Assembly: GCA_932521035.1 (NCBI GenBank)
Contig: OW051495.1
Location: forward strand, 9,548,001 to 9,612,000
DNA length: 64,000 nt
Source: Oscheius dolichura
Lineage: Eukaryota > Nematoda > Chromadorea > Rhabditida > Rhabditidae
Direction of reading: 5' to 3'
In this document: piece by piece, positions 1 to 10,958 of the stretch
How the letters are laid out: each line of letters starts with the position of its first letter
Numbering within the stretch: position 1 is the first letter of the stretch
The notes under the pieces: generated by a model
Told to the model about the DNA's origin: nothing
The model's input: the letters and a program-made list of their open reading frames with translations, nothing else
Database searches by the model: none
Translations under genes and position numbers: made by a program

Positions 1-1052
1 CATGCCACTTTTAAACTGATTAAGGAGGTTAAAAGCAAAGTAGACGATAATCGGATAGAAGAAGAAGGTCAGACCGGCGGTTAGGGATAATGCACACGTT
101 AGGACGAGAAGAGGAATGTTGGATAGCGAGACTTCGAAGATTCCGATGGCACTGTCTGATAAATTCGAGTAGAAATCAGGACCGTTGACCTGAAATAGGA
201 TAAGTATCATCCAGACCATATGAAGATTACGGTAGCTCAAAAAATCAGAGAAAACCATCCCAATGGACTGTTTTCTCCCACTTGAAGGCGAGGGATACCT
301 TGAGCATTCGCTGCACTGCCTCATGATGTTCATGTCTCCCAGCCACATAAAACAAAATTGTGACAAAAATCAGAAGTAGAAATAACACCACATAATAGCT
401 ATAAAGTATGTATTTCTTCTTCAGTTTATGAGTATCCGGAAGTAATACAAATACCCTCCAATACAGAAGATATGTATCCGATCCAAATAGCGCTAAATGT
501 TTTTCATAACTCGGAAAGGGAAAATGTCTTACCACCACCAGCAAAATAACAAAGACATAGCTGAAAATTAGCGGAAAATACGCTGTTGGCATATATTCCT
601 ATTGTAGTGTAGGCCAAAACAAACGGTGGCAAGAGAAATGGTAATAACAAGAAGATAGAGAGGTGCATGACCAGGGCCCTGGAAAAAAGTCACTTGATCA
701 AGGAGAAACCTCCATTGCCCCCCTTATCAACTCTTTACGCTTTCAAACTAAAAAATTTACCCCTGAAAATCTACGGAAAATCGTGAGAAAGTCCGCCAAA
801 ACACATGTATTGGGGCGGCAAGACACTAGCCAACCACTTGAAACTCACGATAATATCATCAGAGAATAGAAGAATTTGTATTCCACCGTTGTCTTTTTTG
901 AGCTTTTGTACCATAGTAAGTAAAAGGCCAAGAGAAAAATAGGTGTTCCAGTGAGTAGGAAGAAATTCCCAAAATAGATGAAACACCGGGTTTGGACGTT
1001 AAAAATCATCAATGAAGCCGGGAGAAGAACACAGGTGAAAGTGACAAACGGC
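1..1052 (-). CDS. Seven-transmembrane chemoreceptor, 3' end outside window
   Basis: Read on the minus strand, three hydrophobic exons follow one another. The first (about 863-1052) encodes a TM1-type segment around FFLLTGTPIFLLAFYLLWYK and ends in a GTGAGT donor. The second (about 299-597) carries two TM segments and ends MLK before a GTATCC donor. The third (1-190) has the TM stretch IPLLVLTCALSLTAGL and runs off the left edge. This layout of short loops, tiny introns and six or more helices fits the nematode Str/Srh/Sri superfamily of chemosensory GPCRs acting in sensory cilia; the subfamily is not resolved. Between 600 and 860 I could not place the TM2-TM3 exon cleanly, so the gene may be degenerate. 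The start is uncertain; ATG in the MIFNVQ context near 1020 is the best candidate. Confidence 0.55.
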
Positions 1053-1613
1053 AGGTGAAGTGGGGGCAGGTGCTGCCTTTTGTTTGACTGATACTTAGCA
1101 TATATGATGGTTATAATTGTTTATGAGGGCGCGGGGGAAGTGGCAAACAGTGCGGGAAGGGCCAGGGGACTTTTCAGTATCGCAGATCATTCAATTGGGA
1201 GAAATTAGGAAAGGAACTACATGAGATATGTTAGATCTTTTGAAGAAAAATGGCCCTGTGGGCATAAAAGCCCAGTAATTCCCCGGTTCCAATCCCTGAT
1301 GGAATTGGAGGCGCGATTCTCAAAGTAGGGGAATGGGAAAACGAATTCCAGCCACCTTTTCAGTTGTTGGTAAACCAAACTCTTTACCAAAGCATTTGTA
1401 AAGACTTGCCAAAGTGAGCTATTTATATATTTTTTTTTCTTGAGGCGTTTGATAATGACATCGTGGCTCTGAAATATAGAAGGTATTGAGGTCGAAACTA
1501 CCATATTCTCCTTGAGCAAGGCCCATGCTTATGGAGAAGGGTTGTTTAAAGAAATATGGTGCTCAGAATGGGAAAATGAACCGTTAAAGGTCTGCTTCCA
1601 AATTTGTTAGAAA

Positions 1614-2611
1614 ATGACCACTTCAGGTCAAATTGTGCTAATTACGGGGTCTGGTAGCGGTATTGGACGCTTGATGGCTAAAGAGATATGAAAATGATCA
1701 TTTTCAGTAAGAACCAAAGAAATTTAGTTTGCTGCTCTAGGAGCACGAGTAGTTCTCTGGGATCTGAACGAGAAAGGAAACCAGGAAACTTTAGCTCAAG
1801 TGACCGGGGCTGAGGTAGGGAATAAGATGAATCTCCTCAGCCATTTTAGGGACACGCCTATACGGTTGATCTCTCAAAGAAAGAAGAAATTTATGCAACT
1901 GCAAAGAAAGTCAAGACAGAAGTCGGAGATGTTGACATCCTTATCAATAATGCCGGCGTTATCACTGGAAGGAAGCTCTTCGAATGTCCCGATGAGCTGA
2001 TGGAATTGACCATGGCTGTTAACTGCAATGCTCTTCTTTTTGTAAGCAGTTGGCGGGGGCTGAGGAAAATAATTTTAAGATCGGAAAAAGCTTTATCCCT
2101 CCTATGTTGGAAAACAACCACGGTCAAGTTGTGACCATCGCCTCAATGGCCGGAAAGACGGGCTGTGCTGGACTGGTGGACTATTGCGCCTCTGAACATG
2201 GCGCTGTCGGCTTCCATGAATCGCTTACGGCTGAAATTAACTCGCTCAAGGTGAGAACGGCTCGAGACTCGAGAAAGATTACCAAAAGATTATTTGAACG
2301 GTCGTTTTTCAGAAAACTGGCGTCCATAGACTGTCGTATGCCCCGTTTACATCAACACAGGAATGTTTAACGGAGTCGAGACCAAATCTCCCAACCTTTT
2401 CCCCATTCTCGACCCTGATTTTGTAGTTGAACGCATCATGGACGCCATTCTCACTAATCAACGCTTCCTGGCTCTTCCTCGATCTGCATACGCTGGAATT
2501 TTCGCTGCCAGTTTCCTTCCTAGTTCAGTAGTTGAACTCATGTCGGACTACTTCGGTATTAACGAGACCATGGAACATTTCAAGGGACGAGCTAAGCTCA
2601 GAGCTCATTAA
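1614..2611 (+). pseudogene. Short-chain dehydrogenase/reductase (17-beta-HSD/retinol dehydrogenase type), decayed
   Basis: Exons give a complete SDR fold in order: nucleotide-binding TGSGSGIG near the N-terminus, the NNAG motif, the catalytic-serine region VTIASMAG, then YCASE at about 2182-2196. Classical SDRs have YxxxK; here the lysine codon position reads GAA (Glu), which should abolish activity. Two further defects are visible. The first intron (about 1686-1727) starts AT instead of GT, with a stop codon directly behind it. Around 2328 one base is missing between the KTGVH and [11 protein letters not shown] stretches, breaking the frame. The C-terminal part to the TAA at 2611 is otherwise well kept, and an AATAAA signal sits at 2662-2667. 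Close relatives are SDR16C/HSD17B11-type lipid-droplet enzymes acting on steroids or retinoids with NAD(P). I call it a recent pseudogene; a pseudoenzyme with sequencing errors is the alternative. Confidence 0.8.
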
Positions 2612-3003
2612 ACTATATCATTCAATTAATTATACGTTTTTGTACTATCGATAGTGATGGAAATAAATTATTCTCTCTTGCTCTAACTTTAAAGGAATTG
2701 TCAGGGAGGCTTAATTGCGTTCACGGTTAGGGTTGGCAACGGGTCTGGCCGGGCCCAGACCCTGTGAATACCGAAGTAGGACAATACCGAATGACTAAAA
2801 TACAATGAAACCTAACTACGGAGGAACTGAAATAGCAAAACACGAATGACCGAGGCTGGAATTGAACCTGCGAGCATTTGGGATAAAAAATTTTGTGAAA
2901 ATGTGAAAATCATCGAAAATTTCGACAATTATCGTGAACTTTTTATAAGAATGGCTGCAAGCCCGACTTACACGATAGTTCTGGTCGTAGAAGACGCCGG
3001 AAC

Positions 3004-3751
3004 CAGGGATGATCGGATAATGAAATCCGGTTCGGATAATCGGATAACGGATAATTTCGGACAAGAGTTGCTCCGGATAATCGGACAACGGATAATTCCG
3101 GAAAATCGGAAAAACTGGATTTTTCGTATTCTAAATGGTTTTTAGAGCTTTTTTCTTCTGGTTTTTACTGATTTTGACTATTTTGGGTAACTAAATAATG
3201 CTCATATTCCATAAATAAGCTTTTAAAACGGCATTACTCATCATAAGAGCTGGAATTGTCATTTTGTTCTAATGGGGAGCGTTCGAAAAAAAGTATTCTA
3301 CAGTTATTGATGTCACTTTACTATATGATGCCCTTTTGTAATTACAAAAATGCTGTGATCAAAAATAGTGTAATGTTTCATTTTTCTAACCAAAGAATCC
3401 TCTATCTTCAATGCTGAACAGAAAAAACAAGCACCGTTGCTTGCAAAATGCAATACAGCCATGCTCTTGTGCCAGAAACGGCTTACACAACTTTTGAATA
3501 CCTTCAGAAAAAAAGAAAAAATGAAATTACATAGCCAAAAATCGAACCTGAACGGTGTTTGAAATTATCCGGAAAACGCCCGGATAATGAAATTTTCGGA
3601 TAAACGGATAACGGATAATTCCGGATAAAAATTCAGATAACGGATAACAAATAATTTTATCCGCGGATAACGGATAATCGGATAATTATCCGGCCAAAAT
3701 GACCGGATTATCCGGTTTCCGGATTATCCGCGGATTATCCGATCATCCCTG
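3004..3751. mobile_element. hAT-type non-autonomous element (MITE), 748 bp
   Basis: The two ends are perfect 18-base terminal inverted repeats, CAGGGATGATCGGATAAT at 3004-3021 and its complement ending at 3751. The flanks carry an identical 8-base direct repeat, GCCGGAAC, at 2996-3003 and 3752-3759. A CAGGG-type end with an 8-base target duplication is the signature of the hAT transposase family. The interior has no transposase; its ends are tiled with variants of GGATAATCCG (about 3010-3110 and 3570-3745), and the middle is AT-rich. It was presumably moved in trans by an autonomous hAT copy elsewhere. Confidence 0.9.
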
Positions 3752-3939
3752 GCCGGAACCCACCAACTTCCTCGAGGGACTTGTTCAATCCTGGAAATTT
3801 TCGTAAATAACGGCAGGCAATAGCACTGAAGTCTTTTTTTTGCATAAAATAGAAGAAGAATGTTGTATCTACTTTCTTTAAAGAGCTATGGTGTCTGTCT
3901 GTGTGTTTCGACATGTTGAAGCGTCGCGCGTGCTTTCAA

Positions 3940-4025
3940 AATTCCGCGGCTGCCGAAGGCGGCCGTCGGACAGAAATAACCCCCACTTTTGTCACTTTTG
4001 TCCGACCGCCGTAGGCGGCCGCAGG
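3940..4025. repeat. GC-rich inverted repeat
   Basis: GGCGGCCGTCGGAC near 3958-3971 is mirrored by GTCCGACCGCCGTA at 4000-4013 around a loop of about 28 bases. It sits in otherwise AT-rich intergenic DNA between the hAT element and the receptor kinase gene. No gene or known element type is assigned. A 123-codon minus-strand open frame overlaps it but shows no domain. Confidence 0.4.
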
Positions 4026-4348
4026 CTGCTGGTAATAAGAGTAAACGCCTAGAAATGAATCATATTTTTGAACTTTTTTTCGCCTACTCAGTTTGATTGA
4101 ATCAGCGTTCATTGAGCTCAGAGTATCTTCACGACTGCACCAGTGACTAATTTCCGGGGTGACAGCTTGTACAAGTGTGTAAAACAAGAAACTGCCGATG
4201 ACAACGCCAGCTCTTTCGAGTGCTTCCGCCTTATCTGATGGATATTTAAACTGATAAAGCAAAGACAGGCAGAGAAAAAACCACGCCTGTCTAATTTTTC
4301 TCACCATTTTTTTAAAAATATTCTTAATTTTTTCATTTCTAGAGGCAG

Positions 4349-7300
4349 ATGGAACTTTACACTATAATGTTGTTGTTAGTGAAAGCAGCGCTAGGTCGGA
4401 ATGTGTGGCCACTTAGTTCTGGAGAAACTAATATGACGCCACAATTCCCAAACGAACCTCCCCTCATTTATTCGTTATACAAAAGTGAAATAAAGGTAGT
4501 TTCTTTTATACAAAACACAAAGTTTGTTACACGAAACGAAAATGCGCTACACGCTCAAGCTTGATTACTTTTTAGCCTCTATTGGGTGTAAACGCATAAA
4601 AAAGCGCGCTAAAAAGCGGTCCTACTCTCTCTCTCTCTTCCTCTCTGTTTACCCGTTTTAAGACTGACCAACTCATTGGCGACTATCTCGAATTTGTCGA
4701 AGGAGACAAAATTTTACTTCTATGCAATACTCCTGGTGTTCTGCGTAAGTATTTTTTTAAACTCAACAAGCCGACTGTGGAAAAAATAAAAAGAAGTCTG
4801 ACAAGGGAACTTCTTCAGTAAGCGACGCGTTCCGTGGTAGCGAAGTATTCGTTTTTTAACGTTTTTTTCCTTGTTACAAAACGATGAGCTCCGCAGATGC
4901 TAACAACGGATTCTTGCATAACTTTTAATTCTCTATCGAATGGTGTACTTCGCTACCCCGGAACGCGTCGCTTACTGAAGAAGTTCCCTTGTGAGACAAG
5001 CAAAAATAAAAGGTGTTTGAATGGCACAAATCACCAAACTCTGCGGGGCCAAACCATTACCTCTGATTTTCAGAAGTGACGTATCTTCTTCCCAATTTGA
5101 CCGAATACACAGATTATAACGACGCTGACTACTCCACAAGGATAAAATTAGGAGCGAACCATTACAACAAAACTTTATCCATCATTGGTGCTAAAGTAAG
5201 TCATTTTAAAGGAACAGTCAGGGAGTTTTTCGACCAGGTCTCAGAATTTAGAGAATTTTTCGCTGATCACGATGCACTAATTTTTATTTCGTGAAAGTCT
5301 CCGAATAAGGAGAAGTAATCGTGCAAAGACATCCAACGCGGCCGCAAAAATTACAAACACCTGCAGTCCGGGCCCGGGAACTGTTCCTTTAAAAAAAAGA
5401 TAGAAAGATAGTCTCAATGTTTCTATAACTAATTACTGCAGGCCACGGACACAGGAAGATATGGCTGTTCTTACTACGACTACCCATATCTTGCGCGCTA
5501 TGTTTACGTTTTTGTTCGGTCTGTCAATGCCGACAAACATTTCATTTCGACGAACGCCAAGATTTATTATGCGAACGAGAGAACACTTATTGTTCCTTGC
5601 AAAACTAACAAAAAGGCAAATGCATCTCTGATAAAACTGTGGACATACAGAGGAGAATGGAACGGTGATGATATTGTTTATGATCCAAGGTGGAGTTTAT
5701 CATCTTTACAAAAATGTCATTTCAGAATTGGATTCAACATTTCACTATCGCCAACAAGGCCCGTTAGGGGGTTTCTTTCACTGTCCTGCACTTATGGACA
5801 TGGAACGAAGAATGAGCAATGGTCTCACTTCACCAATAAGGAGTTCTTTAATAAAAACTTCGAAATTATGTGGGAAAAGGTATCTTTTATTTTAAAGGGA
5901 CTGTGAGAGACGATCTCTCAGAGAGCCATGACTAGCGTCCTTTTCTTGTAAAGACTTTTGGCGGGATGCGATTTTTAGAAAGAGAAAAAGGCTCAATTTG
6001 TTGCGAGGCTGAATGTTTTTGGTATTAATCTAACGGAAAGACAATAGTGAGTAAACCGCCACTGTTACGGGTACACCGCATAAATCCCATACAGCTTTTT
6101 TTTTTCAAAAATAGGCAATGCCGGCAAAATCTTGACTGAAAAAGGGCTCCATTCGTTCACTAATCCATAGGTTCCTGACAATCCCAAACAACTACAACAT
6201 TTTGAGGTTGGGCACTGGAATCACATTGGAATGAACCTGAACTTGACCTGTGATGTACAGCGCAGTGTAGACGATGACGACATTACAGTGGATTGTCCTC
6301 GATGCAAAAAGGTAGGCCACGGAGTACTGACAGCTTCTGTGAGCTCATCTCGTCTGCTGGCAGTTTCCTAGAGTGACGCCTGCATATTGTAGCCGCTGAA
6401 TGGTGTTGTTTAAACAGATCATAGAAGCAAACAAAAACGACCACAAACATTTTACTCTCGTTAAGAGATAACGTTTAGATAGCCTTTGATACGTTTCCCA
6501 ATCATCATCGTTTGGTAGCTATTATCGAAAATGCTAAAATGGATGACGCAGGCAATTATGAATGCCGGATGCTTAAAAACGGAAATCTTTACAAGCAGTC
6601 TACTGTAAGACTGGATCTTTCACCAACACCAATTAAGGTTTGTGCTTATCTCGTACGCTGCAACCTGCATTACAGCTCGAGTATGTTTCTCCTACGACTA
6701 TTGTGATCAATGAGGGGCATAGTGATCACATACAAGTGAATTTCACTCATTACCCTTTTATTCTTGGGCAGTACAATACCACTTGGACGAGAGTAAGTGA
6801 GCATTAATTTAACAATTCATTTATGAAAAGGAATATACACGTGCTGCCAATAAAAGCTTTGTGGTCTCTGAAGACGTTTCGTCAATGGCAATGAGGAGTG
6901 AATACAACGCCAGTTTAGCTTCTGAGAAATTAAACTTGCATGATCTCAAGCCAAACCAAACCGGAACGTAAGTAATGCACATTTATAAGAATTTGTCTTT
7001 GTTAATTTCAGATACGTGCTCACGATACAAGTCTTCGACTTTGTTAAGAAAATTAAATTTAACGTAAGAAAAAATAAACTGGGTTCTAAAAATGATGTAA
7101 TTTGACCATTTAGGTTATTGTGCAAAACCGAAAGCCAACGGTAAACATGACACTTCCGACTTTAACAAATTACACCATCCTTGGTCAAAAATACTACAAT
7201 TCAGGAGCCAGAGTTGATTTCATCTGTAAAATAGAATCAGTTCCAGTAACGAACGACATTAAACTCATGTCCAGGTTGAATTTCTCTCATACTTTATCTA

Positions 7301-10300
7301 AAAAGCCATGTTTAGGCAACCTCTAGGCCATTGGAAGCAAGTTTCACACGAAGATCTAGAAATAACACATGGAACCTATGAAACGCTTGTAAAATGGGAT
7401 ACAATTGTAAAACAAAGTCAAGAAGTCCGGTGTACTGCTCGGAGAGGAAATGCATCCAGTGACGCAACTCTGCACATTGGAGTAGCCGATGGAAAACCGA
7501 CTGCAGTCTCCAAGCTCATCCGCAGTCCCGCAGCGCTTACCGGAGAAAATGAAAGAGAGATTTATGAAGGAGACAATTTGGAGCTGAGCTGTGCCCATCC
7601 AATAAACGATGACTGGCATGTGGTTTGGACTCATAAGGAAGAAGAGATACCTCTTGAGAAAACGGACATTAGTTCCGAAGGAGTGACCCGCATCTTAAAA
7701 ATATCCTTGAAGTGTGTTTATTTTCTTGTAATGTCAAAAGAATTTCAGGAATGTTTCTGCTACAGATTCCGAAGTTTACAGCTGCGTTTTGATAAACAGT
7801 AAGGAGAAGAGCCATTTAGTTCTGCCAGTCCCTTTCAGTGTAATGTATCTCTAGCGCCTTAAAACATTAAGCATTAAAGGTTCGCAAAACACAGAAACCG
7901 ATTCTTCTCTCACGCGTCGAAACCAATGTGGAGCTGCAATACGGACAGCCTGTCAATTTGAGTTGTCCCTTGTCTGGGGTACCAAAACCAAGAATTGAAT
8001 GGTAATCGTTGCTCGCATATGTAAGCGATGGAAGCTTTAGGTATAAAGACGGTGAACCGTACACTTTGGGAGTTTCGGATGACAATGGAACTCTCACTAT
8101 ACAACGCGTGACCATTGAAGACAAGGGCATTTTCAGATGTAAAGCAACTAATCGGGTGGGCGAGGAAAACGTTTTGTTCACTGCTAAAGTGAGATTTTTT
8201 ATTTTTACTATATAAAAATGCATTAAAAGGTAACCGGAAGCCCCTACACCCAACGCGAGTTCATAATCTTTGGAGTTTTACTACTTGTTGTTCTCCTAGC
8301 TGGTTTCGGGTGGCTTATGTACAAGTACTGCAAGATGATCAAGACAAATGAAGAGCACGTCTTGTAATGAAATCTGTCTATTTTTAGATTATTTATTTTA
8401 GGGCGTTGGGAAAGCTTCAGGACCAGTTGATGAGCCCGATTCCAACAAATCTCGGAAGCCGTCCCAATGGTCTACAAATTCCGTTGGATCAAAGACTGGC
8501 AGAAATAGCCTACGATCGAACATACGAGCTGGAAAAGGAACAACTCACTGTTGGAGACGTAGTAAGGATTATACAGAGGCAAATTGTAATATGTTACATT
8601 TCTAGCTCGGCGTTGGTATGTTCGGTAAAGTTTGCCGAGGAACTCTAAAAGGGGAAGAACAAGATCCGACAATTGTTGCTATTAAACGTAAATCCTCGCG
8701 TTTCCCATCCAAGCAATATTTTAAGAACCAAGGAATGGACGCGAACCAGAGCAACACGCAATGTTAGTGCAAGAGTTGAAAATAATGTGCTCCCTGGACA
8801 ACCATCCAAATGTGATAGCGCTTCTCGGAGCAGTTACTAAATACATGAGAAAGTAGGTCACTTCCCAAAGTTTGGAAAAATTCCTAATAGCGGAGAGCTC
8901 TATGTTGTCTTTGAGTACTGTAATTATGGAAATCTGAGAGACTACATTTTAACTCGAAAAGAGAACTTTGTAAACGAGCTTAGTAAAGAGCAGAACGAAG
9001 ACGGCACCCCGAAGATTACACAATACGTTGTAAGCAGGCACTATTTCAAGAAACCTAACATTGCTTTCAGAGTGAAGATTACGTTGTTTGTGACAGAGCT
9101 CCTTCTCAACGTCAGGCTTCTCTACCGGACCCAACTTCTCTTTCTACGTCTGATCTTCTTTCTTTTGCTATGCAGATAGCAAACGGAATGAACTACCTCG
9201 CTACTGTTCCGGTTAGTGTTTTTTTCGAGACGGTCTCTTGAACAAATGAAAGCCTTCATCTGTGGTAAATCGGAGGAGAAGGGCAACTTCTGTTTTGTTT
9301 CTGCTCATTTTTTCTCATTTTAAGTGCTTTTTTGATGTGCCTTCACTTACTTATGATAAATAGTCTATTAAGAAAAAAGAGGACAACAAAGGCATAAAAT
9401 TTTAGCCGAGGAGCACGGTCACATAAACTCCACAATGCAAAAATTGCCTGTAAGCACGACCCACTGTTAAAATTTTAGACCTTTAATGTCGTCTTTTTTC
9501 TTGACAGACTATAACATTAAAATAATCAATAGAAATCAAAGAAAATAGTGAAACGAGTAAAATGCCCCGCACTTTCTCAAAAACCTGTGAAAAGCCAGAT
9601 AGATCCCTCACAATCCCTTTAAATTGTCTCCATTTTGATAATTATAGCTCCTGCGTTTCAGTGTGTTCATCGAAATTTAGCTCTGCGTAATGTTTTTGTT
9701 ACCTCGAATTTGGTGATTAGAATAGCTGAGTTTGGATTGGCCCGTAACATGCACAACGAATATTACAAGTAAGAGTCTCCACACTTCTTCGAAAACCTTC
9801 TACAGAATGCAACGAAAAGGCAAGAAAACTCCGCTACCAGTGAGATGGATGTCTATTGAAGCTATCGAACACGGGATGTATACTGTAGCGGTAATCCGTT
9901 CTTCTATTACATTTCATTACTACGACCTTACAGTCAGACGTCTGGTCTTATGGAATTGTTCTCTACGAGCTCTTTTCCCTGGCCGGGAAACCCTATCCCC
10001 CATTTGGAAACGAAGATCTTCTGGTAAAGTTGAAAAGTGGTTACCGTAACCCGAAACCGAAATATGCTCATGAGGAAATGTATTTTTACTACTTTATTTA
10101 TGACGATGTTCCTCTTGTAGTTGCCAACTAATGGAGCAATGCTGTGAAGAAGATCCTAAAAACCATCCAAATTTCAATAGATGTCTTGAAGTAACCAAGA
10201 ACCATCTTCGACGGTGTAATGATGCTGTAAGGTTAACGTCTTCTAAACATTCTCATTTTATAGATGCTAAGACAAGTTGAGGAAAAAACACAAAGTGAGG

Positions 10301-10722
10301 CGGATTACCAGAAGCATCTAGTTCAATGGGCTCGTAAGGAAGAGAGCACATATCCAATATGGAATGATTCTATAGTGGAAATACCACTGCAATCGGCGAC
10401 AAGAAATAGTTCCTTCTTTAAGTCAGTAAGGAACTTCTTTGGTGGGCTGATGAGAAAACCTTTGAACTCCTCTATTCCCACTGAGCTCATACCGCTGACA
10501 GAAACCCAGCCTCTATCCGAATCCCAACAGCCCCTTCCCGCCCCAGATTCCCAGCCTTCAAGCGACTCTCCCTTAGGAACCCCAACGTTATCCGAATCAC
10601 AAAGATATTCATACCTTCAAATTGGAACCCCACCGTCTGAAATGTATCCTTTAACAGAATCTCACCCTCCCAGTGAACCGCATGTCCCTATTGCATCAGC
10701 TGAACTTGCGTCTCCAGTGTAA
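4349..10722 (+). CDS. VEGFR-like receptor tyrosine kinase with Ig ectodomain; predicted pseudokinase
   Basis: Starts at ATG 4349 with signal peptide [16 protein letters not shown]. Many short exons then encode several Ig-like domains, visible as Cys...Trp...DxGxYxC blocks (for example [12 protein letters not shown] at 5442 and [10 protein letters not shown] near 6545, and a last one ending DKGIFRC near 8135). One TM helix follows ([20 protein letters not shown], about 8262-8321), then a split tyrosine kinase domain. Its glycine loop is LGVGMFGKV, the VAIK lysine is at 8684-8686, and the alpha-C Glu lies in LVQELKIM. A kinase insert of some 60 residues and the [10 protein letters not shown] segment are also present. 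However, the catalytic loop reads HRN (9668-9676) instead of HRD, and the metal-binding motif reads EFG (9728-9736) instead of DFG. Family knowledge predicts no catalysis. A Pro/Ser-rich tail ends at the TAA at 10722. This is the nematode VER (VEGFR-related) class. The exon junction near 7275-7330 is uncertain. Confidence 0.85.
4798..4995. mobile_element. Foldback/MITE-like element in intron 2 of the receptor kinase
   Basis: Ends are long inverted repeats: CTGACAAGGGAACTTCTTCA at the left (from 4798), and the complement of CTCACAAGGGAACTTCTTCA closing at 4995. The match continues inward through AGTAAGCGACGCGTTCC, for roughly 45 bases per arm. The centre is AT-rich with no ORF of interest. It lies wholly within the 4745-5073 intron. 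No clear target duplication is seen, so the superfamily is open. The CACAAGGGAA end motif also occurs beside the SINE copies near 13890 and 52370. Confidence 0.7.
5204..5396. mobile_element. MITE of the TTTAAAGGAACAGTC family in intron 3 of the receptor kinase
   Basis: The left end TTTTAAAGGAACAGTCAGGG at 5204-5223 and the right end, ending CTGTTCCTTTAAAA at about 5394, are inverted copies. The interior is about 150 bases without coding potential. The same terminal sequence recurs at 2687, 5891, 9602, 43481-43712, 60701 and 61311, so this is a family. Confidence 0.65.
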
Positions 10723-10958
10723 AACAAGACTCAAAACCTATTTATATTTTCCTCTTTCTTTTATTGCCTGGTGAAAAACTGAATTCCTCCGCTTACATCA
10801 TGTATATCATTAAAAATGAACTTTGTCTAATGCGTGTCAGTAGAAGTTTGATTATTTGTTCTGTATTATATAAAGAGTCGAAACCTTCCCTGTCTTTCGT
10901 TGCTGCATGAGCTTATGTAAATTGAGCTGTTCCCTGTATGTGGGGGGTCACTCGGCGA

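Noticed and set aside
1217..1519. 100-codon minus-strand ORF between the chemoreceptor and SDR
   Set aside because: No hydrophobic or domain pattern and no adjoining exons. Treated as chance.
2850..2885. tRNA-like B box (minus strand GGTTCAATTCC) near 2860
   Set aside because: The T-stem has a mismatch and no A box or cloverleaf can be drawn at a plausible distance, so neither a tRNA gene nor a SINE can be claimed.
3936..4307. 123-codon secreted-looking minus-strand ORF
   Set aside because: The last third is the GC-rich inverted repeat, there is no partner exon, and the hydrophobic start is not followed by any recognisable domain.
8949..9134. Minus-strand ORFs opposite the receptor kinase exons
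   Set aside because: Antisense shadows of the kinase-insert exon with no splice context of their own.
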